Below, piece after piece: positions 32,676-43,767 of a stretch of 64,000 nt of DNA; within the stretch, counting starts at the first letter, position 1; every line of letters begins with the position of its first letter. Both the position numbers and the translations under genes were made by a program. The notes under the pieces were generated by a model. The model ran no database searches and was not told the DNA's origin. It worked only from the letters and a program-made list of their open reading frames with translations. This DNA is from Xiphydria camelus (taxonomy: Eukaryota > Arthropoda > Insecta > Hymenoptera > Xiphydriidae), in assembly GCA_963678675.1 (NCBI GenBank), contig OY783192.1, positions 8,323,736 to 8,387,735 of the forward strand, given 5' to 3'.

Positions 32676-33500
32676 GCAGAACGAGTAGGTAAGAAGATTT
32701 TCATGAAGACTCATGATTTTCTGACTTGTCATCTCGTACAGGTGCAACCGAAGAGGATCAGCTCGTGTCCTGTCCACAAAAAGATGACTCGATGGACATT
32801 TGAGAATGTCAGACTTGTCACCGAGCGCCTATTACCCACGGTACATTAATTGCAATACGCGTTTCTTGTTTCAACTATTCCAACGTTAAATAACTTTTAC
32901 TTCTTTCACAAGCTAATAACCTTTTTTGAACTGTTCGTGATAGGAGGCAGCGATCGATAATAGCGACTCGTCGTAGACAAGTTCGTCTATTAAAGCTAAA
33001 AGACAATTCGGTGTACCGAACTACTACTGCGATAATGTGCCCGAGCTCATGGTTTATTCTGTGATTAACGTTAACGTAATCGTGATTATGCTCGGGTGAT
33101 GGGTGTTCCAAGGGAGATAAAGTTGATACTAAACATCGGATGCTGTAAGCTGACTTGCTAGTGTATGCTTTGCAACTAGAACATCATCGCAGGAATAATT
33201 TGTCCACGATTAGTCACAATCATTGATCGCTGCCCCCTACGATGAACAGTTTGTACAAGGTAAATACTTTGAAAGAAGTGAAAGTTATTTAAAGCAGGAA
33301 TAATTGAAACGAAAAGCGCATATTGCAATTAATGTACCATGGGTAATAGGCGCTCGGTGACAAGCCTGACATTCTCCGATGTCCATCGAGTCATCTTTTT
33401 ACGGACAGGATACGAGCTAGATCCTCTTCGGTTGCACCTGTACGAGATGACATGTCAGAAAATCATGAGTCTTCATGAAAATCTTCTAACCTACTCGTTC
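32676..33500. mobile_element. ~825-bp foldback with CTGCAGAACG ends, left-arm copy
   Basis: The outer ends CTGCAGAACGAGTAGGT and its inverse are flanked by AAGTATTA/TAATACTT. The arms at about 32676-33080 and 33100-33500 pair through CATGAAGACTCATGATTTTC and GGTGCAACCGAAGAGGATC. The mirror element is at about 36250-37060. It is non-coding; the frames inside are arms read in both directions. Confidence 0.7.
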
Positions 33501-34104
33501 TGCAGTAATACTTAATGAAATAAAAGTGAGGTACATGTACACTTCACGTTTGACAGGTCGGTATATAAATTCGAACTTGGGATAGTATAATACGAAAGAG
33601 GAAATATATCGATAAAGAAAAAATAATAATAAAGTAGTTACTACATTACTGTAATCCAATTCCATTGTATCTCTTATTTTTCTGCCACGACTTTGATAGT
33701 TGATAGTGAATACAAATCAAATTTATTGGCTGATCCATCCACTATCAACAATCAAAGTCGTGGCAGAAAAATAAGGGATACAATGGAATTGGATTACAAT
33801 AATGGAGTAACTACTATAAACACTTGGGGAAACTCACCGTAGAAACCCAAATAATTTTTATCTTATCACTTGTACACTTGATTTCGAGGTTAGATGCTTC
33901 GATCTCCCGAATTGAAAGCTACCGGGAGATCAGGGGGGCCTTTCTCGAGTCACTCGTATCTTTGCGTGCACGCAACTCAGCGAAGGGACCAATCAAGATC
34001 AAGTATTCCATTGCGGTGGGGATCCTGATTGGTCTACTCGCTAAGAAACGTATACGCATCTTTGCGAGTAGACCAATCAGGACCCCCACCACAACGGAAT
34101 ACTT

Positions 34105-34345
34105 GATCTGCAAGAGTTAATAGATGATTTTTATTCGCATTGGCGTGTTTATGATGATATTTGCAATGAATGTTCTACTCGGATTGAAATGAGTCGTAAG
34201 GTCAGCATCGAAGCTGTAAATGATGTAGTAATAATTAAATTAAATTTATTTATGAGTAAGGGCGAAATTTCACCGGTGCATGCAAAAGGATTTCTTAAAA
34301 CTATTCCAACGTCTCGAGTTAATATATGTAACAACATATCTGTAA
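34105..34345 (+). pseudogene. USP-like peptidase fragment (left arm)
   Basis: The frame includes VYDDICNECSTRIEMSRK, a CX2C pair, then VVIIKLNLFMSKGE and FLKTIPTSRVNI. It is cut off where the arm switches into the inner palindrome (at about 34342). The mirror, longer version is at 35272-35670. See that entry for the reasoning. Confidence 0.4.
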
Positions 34346-35271
34346 AAAAAAGGCGGCAAGTTCATTCAGTGCCAACAAAAATTGATACCTACGTAAAATA
34401 CTCTCCAAAAAAGATTTGAAATCAATTAAGATCGCCATGTTCAAGATTTATATATAAAAAGTAAAAGGCATCATTTGAAAGGAAAATTATTGTAAATCAA
34501 GTTACTAAAAAATTCGACTAAAGAATTTATAAAAAAAATTTAATAAAAAAGAACTTGCCGCGTTTAAGTTTTCATCTTTTGTCCACTATACCGAATAATT
34601 GGTAGTGCTTGAACGGTGCTAGAGTAATTCATAAATTGCACTGCCGAAGTCAAATTCAGAGAAATTCAAAAGGCCCCCGACTGATTGGTTTCCCGTGCGA
34701 CTTTCGGTATACTGGTGGTATCATATAAGTGTATGAATTTATTTAAAATCATAAGTGCATAAACATCGAGTATAATTCTGTCTGAATTTTTTATTTTGAA
34801 GGGAAAAAACGCGGCAAGTTCTTTTTTATTAAAATTTTTTTATAAAATTTTTTAGTCGAATTTTTTAGTAACTTGATTTACAATAATTTTCCTTTCAAAT
34901 GATGCCTTTTACTTTTAATACATAAATCTTGAACATGGCGATCTTAATTGATTTCAAATCTTTTTTGGAGAGTATTTTACGTAGGTATCAATTTTTGTTG
35001 GCACTGAATGAACATGCCGCCTTTTTTTACAGAGAATCTGTTTTTGTGGGGGGATTTCATTACTTTTTGGAATTTATTCATGAGGAGAATACGTACATGT
35101 AGAAGAATAGCTTTCTATTACCACAAAATTAAAGTCTCACATTTTATACCGATACGAGCCAATTAATTATAACCACTTACTTACTTTTGATTTATTCTCG
35201 TGATATTTTGAAAGGGATTTATAGACTAGAGAGCCCTTATATTTTTCACTTTGCCTTAGTATTTTGGAGAT

Positions 35272-35670
35272 ATAAAACATATACCGCTTTCGAATTTACA
35301 GGCCATCGGATTTTTCTTATATTTTGGTCGTCTACAGAAATCCATGAAGACGTTTTACCTTCAACTCTCTAAGTATACTATTCCAATGACCATGACGAAT
35401 TGTTTCATCACATGTAAAGATACCACTTATGACAGTATATATGTTGTTACATATATTAACTCGAGACGTTGGAATAGTTTTAAGAAATCCTTTTGCATGC
35501 ACCGCTAAAATTTCGCCCTTACTCATAAATAAATTTAATGTAATTATTACTACATCATTTACAGCTTCGATGCTGACCTTACGACTCATTTCAATCCGAG
35601 TAGAACATTCATTGCAAATATCATCATAAACATGCCAATGCGAATAAAAATCATCTATTAACTGTTGCAG
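35272..35670 (-). pseudogene. USP-like peptidase fragment (right arm)
   Basis: The minus-strand frame reads through ICNECSTRIEMSRK, LNLFMSKGEI, NICNNIYTVISG, then GHWNSILRE, and is frameshifted just afterwards. The copy at 42306-42497 shows the intact end: SSWISVDDQNIRKIRWP ... AVCFISPKY. The order CX2C, YxVIS, GH(W), W-x-V-DD fits the C-terminal half of ubiquitin-specific proteases, with Trp after the expected catalytic GH. Such frames are known in multi-copy insect element proteins (recalled). The Cys box and N-terminal half are absent, so it is catalytically dead. Confidence 0.45.
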
Positions 35671-36249
35671 ATCAAGTATTCCGTTGTGGTGGGGGTCCTG
35701 ATTAGTCTACTCGCAAAGATGCGTATACGTTTCTTAGCGAGTAGACCAATCAGGACCCCCGCCGCAAAGGAATACTTGAACCTGATTGGTCTCTTCGCTG
35801 AGTTGCGTGCACGCAAAGATACGAGTGACTCGAGAAAGGCCCCCCTGATCTCCCGGTAGCTGTCAAATCATGCATGTAACCTCGAAATCAAGTGTACAAG
35901 TGATAAGATAATTATTCGGGTTTCTTCGGTGAGCTTCCCCAAGTGTTTAAAGTAGTTACTCCATTATTGTAATCCAATTTTATTGTATCCGTTATTTTTC
36001 TGCCACGACTTTGATTGTTGATAGTGGATGGATCAGCCAATAAATTTGATTTTTATTCACTATCAACTATTAAATTCCTGGCAGAAAAATAAGGGATACA
36101 ATGGAACTGGATTACAGTAATGTAGTAACTACTTTATTATTATTTTTTCTTTATCGATATAGTCCCTCTTTCGTATTATACTATTCCACAAGTTCGAATT
36201 TATATACCGATCTGTCAAACGTGAATTGTACATGTACCTCACTTTTATC

Positions 36250-37060
36250 TCATTAAGTATTACAGCAGACTCTGACATGTCATCTCGTACAGGTGCAACC
36301 GAAGAGGACCTAGCTCGTGTCCTGTCCGTAAAAAGATGACTGGATGGACATCGGAGAATATCAGACTTGTCACCGAGCGCCTATTACCCACGGTACATTT
36401 ATTGCAATATGCGCTTTTCGTTTCAATTACTCCTGCTTTAAATAAATTTCACTTCTTTCAAAGTATTTACCTTGTACAAACTGTTCATCGTAGGGGGCAG
36501 CGATCAATGATTGTGACTAATCGTAGACAAATTATTCCTGCGATGATATTCCAGTTGCAAAGCATACACTAGCAAGTCAGCTTACAGCATCCGATATTTA
36601 GTATCAACTTTACCTCTTTTGGAACACCCATCACCTGAGCATAATCACGATTACGTTAATGTTAATCGCAGAATAGACCGTGAGTTCGGGCACATTATCG
36701 CAGTAGTAGTTCGGTACACCGAATTGCTTTTTAGTTTTAACAGACGAATTTGTCTACGACGAGTCGCTATTATCAGTCGCTGCCACCTACCACGAACAGT
36801 TCAAAAAAGGTTATTAGCTTGAAAAAAGTAAAAGTTATTTAACGATGGAATAGTTGAAAGGAGAAACGCGTATTGCAATTAATGTACCGTGGGATATAGG
36901 CGCTCGGTGACAATTCTGACATTCTCCAATGTCCATCGAGTCATCTTTTTGTGGACAGGACGCGAGCTAGATCCTCTTCGGTTGCACCTGTACGAGATGA
37001 CAAGTCAAAAAATCATGAGTCTTCATGAAAATCTTCTTACCTACTCGTTCTGCAGTAATA
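36250..37060. mobile_element. ~810-bp foldback with CTGCAGAACG ends, right-arm copy
   Basis: This is the mirror of 32676-33500. The left terminus is shortened (GTATTACAGCAGACTCTGAC in place of the full CTGCAGAACG arm), while the right terminus is complete (CTACTCGTTCTGCAGTAATAC). Arm and flank identity show that it was present before the large inverted repeat formed. Confidence 0.65.
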
Positions 37061-38760
37061 CTTAATGAAATAAAAGTGAGGTACATGTACACTTCACGTT
37101 TGAGAGGTCGGTATATAAATTCGAACTTAGGATACTATAATACGAAAGAGGAAATATATATCGATAAAGAAAAAATAATAATAAAGTAGTTACTACATTA
37201 CTGTAATCCAATTCCATTGTATCCCTTATTTTTCTGCCGCGACTGATTGTTGATAGTGAATAAAAATTAAATTTATTGGCTGATCCATCCACTATCAACA
37301 ATCAAAGTTGTGGCAGAAAAATAAGGGATACACGCAATGGAATTACAATAATGGAGTAACTACTTTATTATTATTTTTTCTTTATTTATATATTTCCTCT
37401 TTCGTATTATACTATCACAAGTTCCAATTTATATACCGACCTGTCAAGCGTGAAATGTACATGTACCTCACTTTTATTTCATCTCTTCTTCGCCTCTGGT
37501 ATAATCATTTACATCCCACAAAGCACGTTTTTGCAAGTAACTTTTCTGTAACATTCCTGCGATATTTTGCAATATTCGTGAATACTACCGTATGTGTTAG
37601 AAATATATATTTCTTGATAAATTCGTGAATGTTGCAAAATATCATAGAAACATTTCGGAGTCATTACATCGAAAGATTTCCTCGATAAGATTGTACTTGT
37701 CAGAGCTGAATTATATGGGGTTTTTATAATTATCTTAGGAAGTCCCACAAGAATACAGATGCAGCATAATATAGATCTGTGCTAGAAAGAATAAGGAATA
37801 ATCTTCGACGAGCATTCGGGCTGCGGTAATAGAGGTTAGAATCAGCAGATCATGGTAGGGAGGATATTGAAGGATGAACGCACGTCCATGCACTCGAGGC
37901 AGCAGATCTAACCCACCGAATAAACTAATGCAGCTGGTTCTTGGAACAACAAGTGGACGATCCCTCGTCTAAAAGAAACCCCCTCGGGTTCGCACATGAT
38001 TTGGAGTCCTTCTGGGTGGAATTCAATAGCAGTACGTTTATTTCTGTAACAAATTATAAATAACACAATTATATATTCAGTATTTCACTATTTAAAATAT
38101 ACCCAACTTACTCTACATAGAAATTAAGAAACTATATTAATCTGAGTTAACTAATTCTATAGATAATAATAACAGAATTATTAAAAGTGATATATTTCAT
38201 CTTTCATATTATACTATCACAAGTTCAAATTTATATATCGACCTGTTAAAAGTGAAGTGTACATGTACCTCACTTCTGTTTCATCTTTTCTTCAACTCTG
38301 GTGTAACGAACGTTAATGAGGAATCACTGATATCGATTAGGGTTCGAGGGTTATTCCTCATTCTTTCTAGGACAGCATCGATATTTTGCTGCACCTGTAT
38401 TCCTCTGGGACTTCCTAAAATAATTATAAAAACCCTACATAATTCAGCCCTGACAAGTACAATCTTATCGAGCTGTACCTTATCGAGGAGATCTTTCGAC
38501 GTAATGAGACTGAAACGTTTTTATGATGTTTCGCAACGTTCTCGAATTTATCGAGAAATATATATTTCTAACACATACGGTAGTGTTCACGATTATTGTA
38601 AAATATTGCAGAAATGTTACAAAAAAGTTATGATATTTTGTAATTTCTATCGTTACACTAGAAGCGAAGAAGAGATGAAATAGAAGTGAGGTACATGTAC
38701 ACTTCACGTTTGACATGTCGGTATATAAATTGGAACTTGTGATAGTATAATTCGAAAGAT
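37061..38760. repeat. Mariner-derived units, right arm
   Basis: A series of forward and reversed ~0.4-kb units centred on GTTGATAGTG stems (near 37270). It includes a degenerate HTH fragment at 37780-37920 and the shared segment GGAGTCCTTCTGGGTGGAATTC. It mirrors 30167-32680. No functional frame is present. Confidence 0.7.
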
Positions 38761-39165
38761 GAAATATATCATTTTTAATAATTCTGTCATTAGAATTGGT
38801 TAACTCAGATTAATATAGTTTCTTAATTTCTACGTTGAGTAAGTTTGGTATATTTTAAATAGTGAAACTGCAAATGATTATGTTATTTACAATTTGTTAC
38901 AGATCGTATGCGAACCCGAGGGGATTTCTTTCGAACAAGGGATCATCCACTTGTTGTTTCAAGAACCAGTTGCATTAGTTCATTCGGCGATCTGGATCTG
39001 CTATCTCGAGTGCATGGACGTGTGCCACTTTAAATGGATATTTTGTAATTTCCATTGTTACATCAGAGGCGAAGAAGAGATGAAATAGAAGTGAGGTACA
39101 TGTACACTTCACGTTTGATAGGTTGGTATATAAATTGGAACTTCTGATAGTATAATACGAAAGAG
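38761..39165. repeat. Right-arm-only unit
   Basis: About 400 bp without a mirror in the left arm. It is another copy of unit sequence (CGAGGGGATTTCTTTCGAAC, GCATTAGTTCATTCGG, CCACTTTAAATGG). It is either an extra duplication here or was lost on the left together with the non-LTR insertion. Confidence 0.5.
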
Positions 39166-40601
39166 GAAATATATCAATAAAGAAAAAATAATAATAAAGT
39201 ATTTACTACATTATTGTAATCCAATTCTATATTGTGTGTATCATTTATATTTCTGCCACAACTATGATTGTTGATAGTAGATGGATCAACCAATAAATTT
39301 GATTTTTCTTCACTATCAACGATCAAAGTCGTGGCAGAAAAGTAAGGGATACAATGGAATTAGATTACAATAATGTAGTAATTACTTTATTATTATTTTT
39401 CCTTTATCGATATATTTCCTCTTTCGTATTATACTATCAGAAGTTCCAATTTATATACCAACCTATCAAACGTGAAATGTACATGTACCTCACTTCTATT
39501 TCGTCTCTTCTTCGCCTCTGATGTAACGATGGAAATTACAAAATATCCATTTAAAGTGGCACACGTCCATGCACTCGAGACAGCAGATCCAGCTCGCCAA
39601 ATGAACTAATGCAACTGGTTCTTGGAACAACAAGTGGATGATCCTTCGTTCGAAAGAAACCCCCTCGGGTTCGCATACGATCTGTAACAAATTGTAAATA
39701 ACAATCATATGGGGTTTTTATAATTATTTTAGGAAGTCCCAGGAGAAAACAGGTGCAGTAAAATATCGATGCTGTGGTAGAAAGAATGAGGAATAACCCT
39801 CGAACCCTAATCGGTATCAGTGATTCCTCATTGACTGTCGTTACAACGGAGACGAAGAACAGATGAAATAGAAGTGAGGTACATGTACACTTCAGGTTTG
39901 AAAGGTCGGTGTGTAAATTGGAACTTGTAATAGTACGAAAGAGGAAATATATCGATAGAGAAAAAAGAGTGATAAAGGAATTACTTGATTGTTGTGATCC
40001 AATTCCATTGCATCTCCTATTTTTCTCCCACGGCTTTGATTGTGACAGAGAAGAAAAGCCATCGATTCGTCTCGTGCTCGCATGACGCTGAAACAAAAAA
40101 TAGAATTATCACAAAGATAATTGTCCTTCCATCGAAAGTGAGGTCAAAGCTGTCAGATGGCAATTAAACTTATCTGATGGTAATTCTTCTGAGATACTGC
40201 CGTCTCCTTTCCTTTTCTTTATGCACAGGCAACCAGAGAAACACAGCACTGCATCCATTCACTATCTCGATTATCGAAAAAAAACAAACGATTATTAAAC
40301 TATACGGAGCGTCTGTCACATTCACCACTATTGAGATTCATAACTTCGATTACACTGAATTTTTACATTTTATTAACAAGCGCATCCGAGGATCGAAATA
40401 AACGCGAGGTTAATCGTTTCGCGAATGGAAATATTTTATTAATTTTGAAAAACAACTAAACATTCAAAGAATATATTCTCTCACACACTCTCACATACAT
40501 TTGATGGCGTATGCGTGTGGCCGCATCTGTGTACACATTTCCGACCATGGCCGAATATCACCGAAGACAGGCGGAATTTTTGTGAGATTTTGACATATAT
40601 A
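39166..40601. repeat. Outer right arm of the large inverted repeat
   Basis: It mirrors 23760-25216 at high identity. It contains a GTTGATAGTAG hairpin near 39290, reversed units, and the segment with CTCCTTTCCTTTTCTTTATGC also present at 22250 and 24160. No functional gene is seen. Confidence 0.7.
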
Positions 40602-41416
40602 CCGCATGTCCTATGGCCAACCGCGCAGGTGAGCTGCGACCTGAATTCTTGACTTCGGCAGTATTTATGGTACAGTTAGAGTGGGCTTCAGACGAGTGCG
40701 CTGCATAAGAACGAAAAGTGTCGACTGCTCTTCTAATACCTGTCAATTCGGGAGATCGAAGCGTTTCCTGTAACCTCAAAATCGTAAAATTTTGAATTAG
40801 TAGTGAATAATTTGTAGAAGTGATGAGAAATAATCATAAATAATCTTCCGAATTGACACCTTAGGTATCGCTCACGCCACTTCGTAAAACTACTTCCTAG
40901 ACACGCGTGGTGCTAGCGCGGAAATAATTTCTGAAACAAATAGGCACATGAGGCGTGTAATTCGATTGGACATCGAAAAAACCCGAATGATTGTTAACTC
41001 TCACTTCTGAACATTACTTACCATTTATTCAAAGATTCACGATTTCGAGCTTAGACTTCGATCTCCCGAATTGATAGCCATCGGGAGATCAGACGTTTCA
41101 CACTTTTCGTAAGAACGCAGCGTAAGAGCGAAAAGCGTCGTCTGATTTCCCGATGGCTGTCACAATTCGGAAGATTATTTATGATTATTTCTCATCACTT
41201 CTACAAATTATTCACTACTAATTCAAAACTTTACGATTTTGAGGTTACACGAAACGCTTCGATCTCCCGAATTGACAGCTATTAGAAGAGCAGTCGACAC
41301 TTTTCGTTCTTATGCAGCGCACTCGTCTGAAGCCCACTCTAACTCTACCATAAATACTGCCGAAGTCAAGAATTCAGGTCGCAGCTCACCTGCGCGGTTG
41401 GCCATAGGACATGCGG
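40602..41416. mobile_element. 815-bp foldback with CCGCATGTCC ends, copy B
   Basis: It has the same structure as the copy at 30337. The empty site is present in the opposite arm (about 23780), and comparison again gives a TA duplication. Because the two copies sit at non-mirror positions, at least one inserted after the arms were formed. Confidence 0.9.
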
Positions 41417-41749
41417 TATATCGCCCGAGAAATCGGATTCTCGACTTTTAGTCGCAAGGGGCGTGGCTTCGCGTTACTAAGGAAAAATCTCTGTTAATAT
41501 GTAACTTACAACATTTACTCTGGTCTCTATCGATAGAGAATAGTCGATTTATATGGCGTAACTAAGCATAGTTTTGGTTATAACCGTATATTTATTGAGA
41601 AAATTCGATGTAAAAATTGAGGGGTGCAGGGGGCAGACATTTGTGGTGTAAAGAGACACGGGTGCTCGCGACATCAGCGCTGTCGTGTCTGAGCGCGGAA
41701 CTACTTGAACGAACATGCCGTGAGACACTGCCGTGTCTCTTGATGTATA

Positions 41750-42307
41750 CAGGGTGTTCGGAAAAAACACCGACACAGAAATAGGGGTGATAGGTTACGT
41801 CATTACAAGTATTTTGATATAAGGGACCTATACCCGCAAGCGCCTCCTTCTGGAGATATCAACTTTTCAAGTTTATAACGACCGAGGTTGATCAAAGTAG
41901 AATAATAAGAAACGTATCAAGATGGTAACGAATATTTAATTTTACGAGATACAAAAATAATGTACTACAGCAAATGCTCAAAATGACGGCCACCCATGTC
42001 CATGCAACATCGGAAACGATTCTGGATAGATGTGCCACTGCGCAAACTGCTTGCGGAAAGGATAACAGCTTGGCTCAAGTCCTTGTACTTTTCGAAGATG
42101 ATGGGGATACAAGGAGTTTTCATTTCTTTTTCAATTGTACAGGTAGACAAACAACTCAATATTATTCTACTTTGATCAACCTCGGTCGTTATAAACTTGA
42201 AAAGTTGATATCTCCAGAAGGGGGCGCTTGCGGGTATAGGTCCCTTATATCAAAATACTTGTAATGACGTAACCTATCACCCCTATTTCTGTGTCGGTGT
42301 TTTTTTA
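41750..42307. mobile_element. Mariner-type element with CAGGGTGTTCGG end, right end truncated
   Basis: The left end CAGGGTGTTCGGAAAAAACACC follows TA at 41748-41749. The arms (41750-41890 and 42160-42307) share GGTGATAGGTTACGTCATTAC and CCCGCAAGCGCC. The right arm stops at GTCGGTGTTTTTTT without the last ~13 bases. It lies between the edge of the large inverted repeat and the USP-like fragment. A transposase tail is inside. Confidence 0.75.
41965..42159 (-). pseudogene. Mariner-like transposase C-terminal remnant
   Basis: A 64-codon minus-strand frame ends NRFRCCMDMGGRHFEHLL before its stop, the typical last residues of insect mariner-like transposases (R..CI...GGHFEHL). The catalytic domain is missing. 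Confidence 0.55.
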
Positions 42308-42497
42308 TACTGTCATAAGTGGTATCTTTACATGTGATGAAACAATTCGTCGTGGTCATTGGAAGAGTATACTTAGAGAGAGAGAGAGAGTTGAAGGTAA
42401 AACGTCTTCATGGATTTCTGTAGACGACCAAAATATAAGAAAAATCCGATGGCCTGTAAATTCGAAAGCGGTATGTTTTATTTCTCCAAAATACTAA
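42306..42497 (+). pseudogene. USP-like C-terminal fragment
   Basis: The frame starts at the junction with the mariner element: YTVISGIFTCDETIRRGHW, a GA-rich expansion (RERERVEGK), then SSWISVDDQNIRKIRWP and a TAA at 42495-42497. It gives the intact C-terminus of the frame seen broken at 35272-35670. GHW followed by W-x-V-DD is the USP-like signature. The N-terminal part was removed by the neighbouring insertion. Confidence 0.45.
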
Positions 42498-43275
42498 GGC
42501 AAAGTGAAAAATATAAGAGCTCTCTAGTCTATAAATCCCTTTCAAAATATCACGAGAATAAATCAAAAGTAACGTGGTTATAATTAATTGGCTCGTATCG
42601 GTATAAAATGTAAGACTTTAATTTTGTGGTAATAGAAAGCTATTCTTCTACATGTACGTATTCTCCTCATGAATAAATTCCAAAAAGTAGTGAAATCCCC
42701 CCACAAAAACAGATTCTCTGTAAAAAAAAGGCGGTATATTCATTCAGTGCCAACAAAAATTGATACCTACGTAAAATACTCTCCAAAAAAGATTTGAAAT
42801 CGATTAAGATCGCCATGTTCAAGATTTATATATAAAAAGTAAAATGCATCATTTGAAAGGAAAATTATTGTAAATCAAGTTACTAAAAAATTCGACTAAA
42901 AAATTTATTTAAAAAATTTTAATAAAAAAGAACGCCGCGTTTTTTCCTTCAAAATAAAAAATTCAGACAGAATTATAATCGATGTTTATGCACTTATGAT
43001 TTTAAATAAATTCATACACTTATATGATACCACTAGTATACCGAATGTCGCACGGGAAACCAATCAGGCGGGGGCCTTCTGAATTTCTCTGAATTTGACT
43101 TCGGCAGTGAAATTTATGAATTACTCTAGCACCGTCTAAGCACTACCAATTATTCGGTATAGTGGACAAAATATGAAAACTTAAACGCGGCAAGTTCTTT
43201 TTTATTAAATTTTTTTTATAAATTTTTTAGTCGAATTTGTTAGTAACTTGATTTACAATAATTTTCCTTTCAAAT
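42306..43275. mobile_element. Left part of a foldback element split by the Gypsy insertion
   Basis: It begins inside the USP-like frame and continues as a copy of 34440-35400 (ACAGATTCTCTGTAAAAAAAAGG, TAAAATGCATCATTTGAAAG, and the inner block CACGGGAAACCAATC). It ends CCTTTCAAAT at 43275. The missing remainder starts AAATGATGCATTTTAC at 61416. The two ends therefore flanked one site before the Gypsy element inserted. Confidence 0.8.
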
Positions 43276-43289
43276 TGACACGCGTGCGG

Positions 43290-43665
43290 GATCGGAAAAG
43301 GGAAAGGCGCAAGGGGTCGCGGAAGGAAATGGCGCGAAGGCGCCGCGGTCGGGGAAAGGGCGCAAAGGCACCGCGGTCGAGGGAAAGGCGCAAGGGCGCC
43401 GCGGAAGGAAAAGGCGCGAAGGCGCCACGGTCGGGGAAAAGGCGCGAGAGCACCGCGGTCGAGGGGAAGGCGCAAGGGCGCTGCGGAAGGAAAAGGCGCG
43501 AAGGCGCCGCGGAAGGAGGAGGCGCGAAGGCGCCGCGGAAGGAGGAGGCGCGAAGGCGCCGCGGAAGGAAGGCTAAGGTGCGAAGGCGCCGCGGAAGGAA
43601 AGCTAAGGCGCGAAGGTGCCGCGGAAGGAAGGCAAAGGCGCGAAGGCGCCGCGGAAGGAGAAGAT
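43290..43665. repeat. GC-rich ~24-27-bp tandem repeat in the LTR
   Basis: About fourteen variants of AAGGCGCGAAGGCGCCGCGG occupy the R/U5 side of the LTR. Each contains the palindrome GGCGCC with the GCG(A/C)AGG context. The 5' LTR holds the same array (58838-59215) with a few unit differences. The long Pro/Ser/Arg frames here are translations of the repeat and are not genes. Confidence 0.9.
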
Positions 43666-43767
43666 GAGGAGGGTGGAGGGAGCAGGGTCGAAGTCGAAGA
43701 GTCCAATGCGAGTCTCTAATCGTATATTCTAACGAAGCCCTGAGAAGGACTGAGGGAGGTATCTCTA

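Larger units (their letters stand above)
33818..35948. mobile_element. Foldback at the centre of the large inverted repeat
   Basis: The ends AAACACTTGGGG ... CCCCAAGTGTTT flank arms that contain GATCTCCCGAATTGA, CCGGGAGATCAGGGGGGCC and GTGCACGCAACTCAGCGAAG. Both outer flanks read GGAGTAACTACT in mirror orientation, so the element lies exactly at the symmetry point. Its interior has a second palindrome and fragments of a USP-like frame on both strands. A related but incomplete copy (42306-43275 plus 61416-61575) is the target of the Gypsy insertion. Confidence 0.75.
23453..41744. repeat. Large (~18 kb) inverted repeat
   Basis: Both edges carry ATCAAGAGA(T/C)ACGGCAGTGTCTC, facing inward. Moving inward, 23500-24280 mirrors 40100-41740, and 24283-24828 mirrors 39551-40096 with a single residue change over 181 codons. 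24830-25216 mirrors 39160-39550, 30167-33817 mirrors 35949-38760, and the centre is the foldback at 33818-35948. Asymmetries are later events: the non-LTR element (25217-30166), a CCGCATGTCC foldback at a different place in each arm, and ~400 bp present only on the right (38760-39165). Confidence 0.75.

Noticed and set aside
43227..43706. Long Pro/Ser/Ala/Arg-rich frames on both strands, also at 58667-59270
   Set aside because: They are translations of the GC-rich tandem array, open in several frames because stop codons cannot occur in the units.
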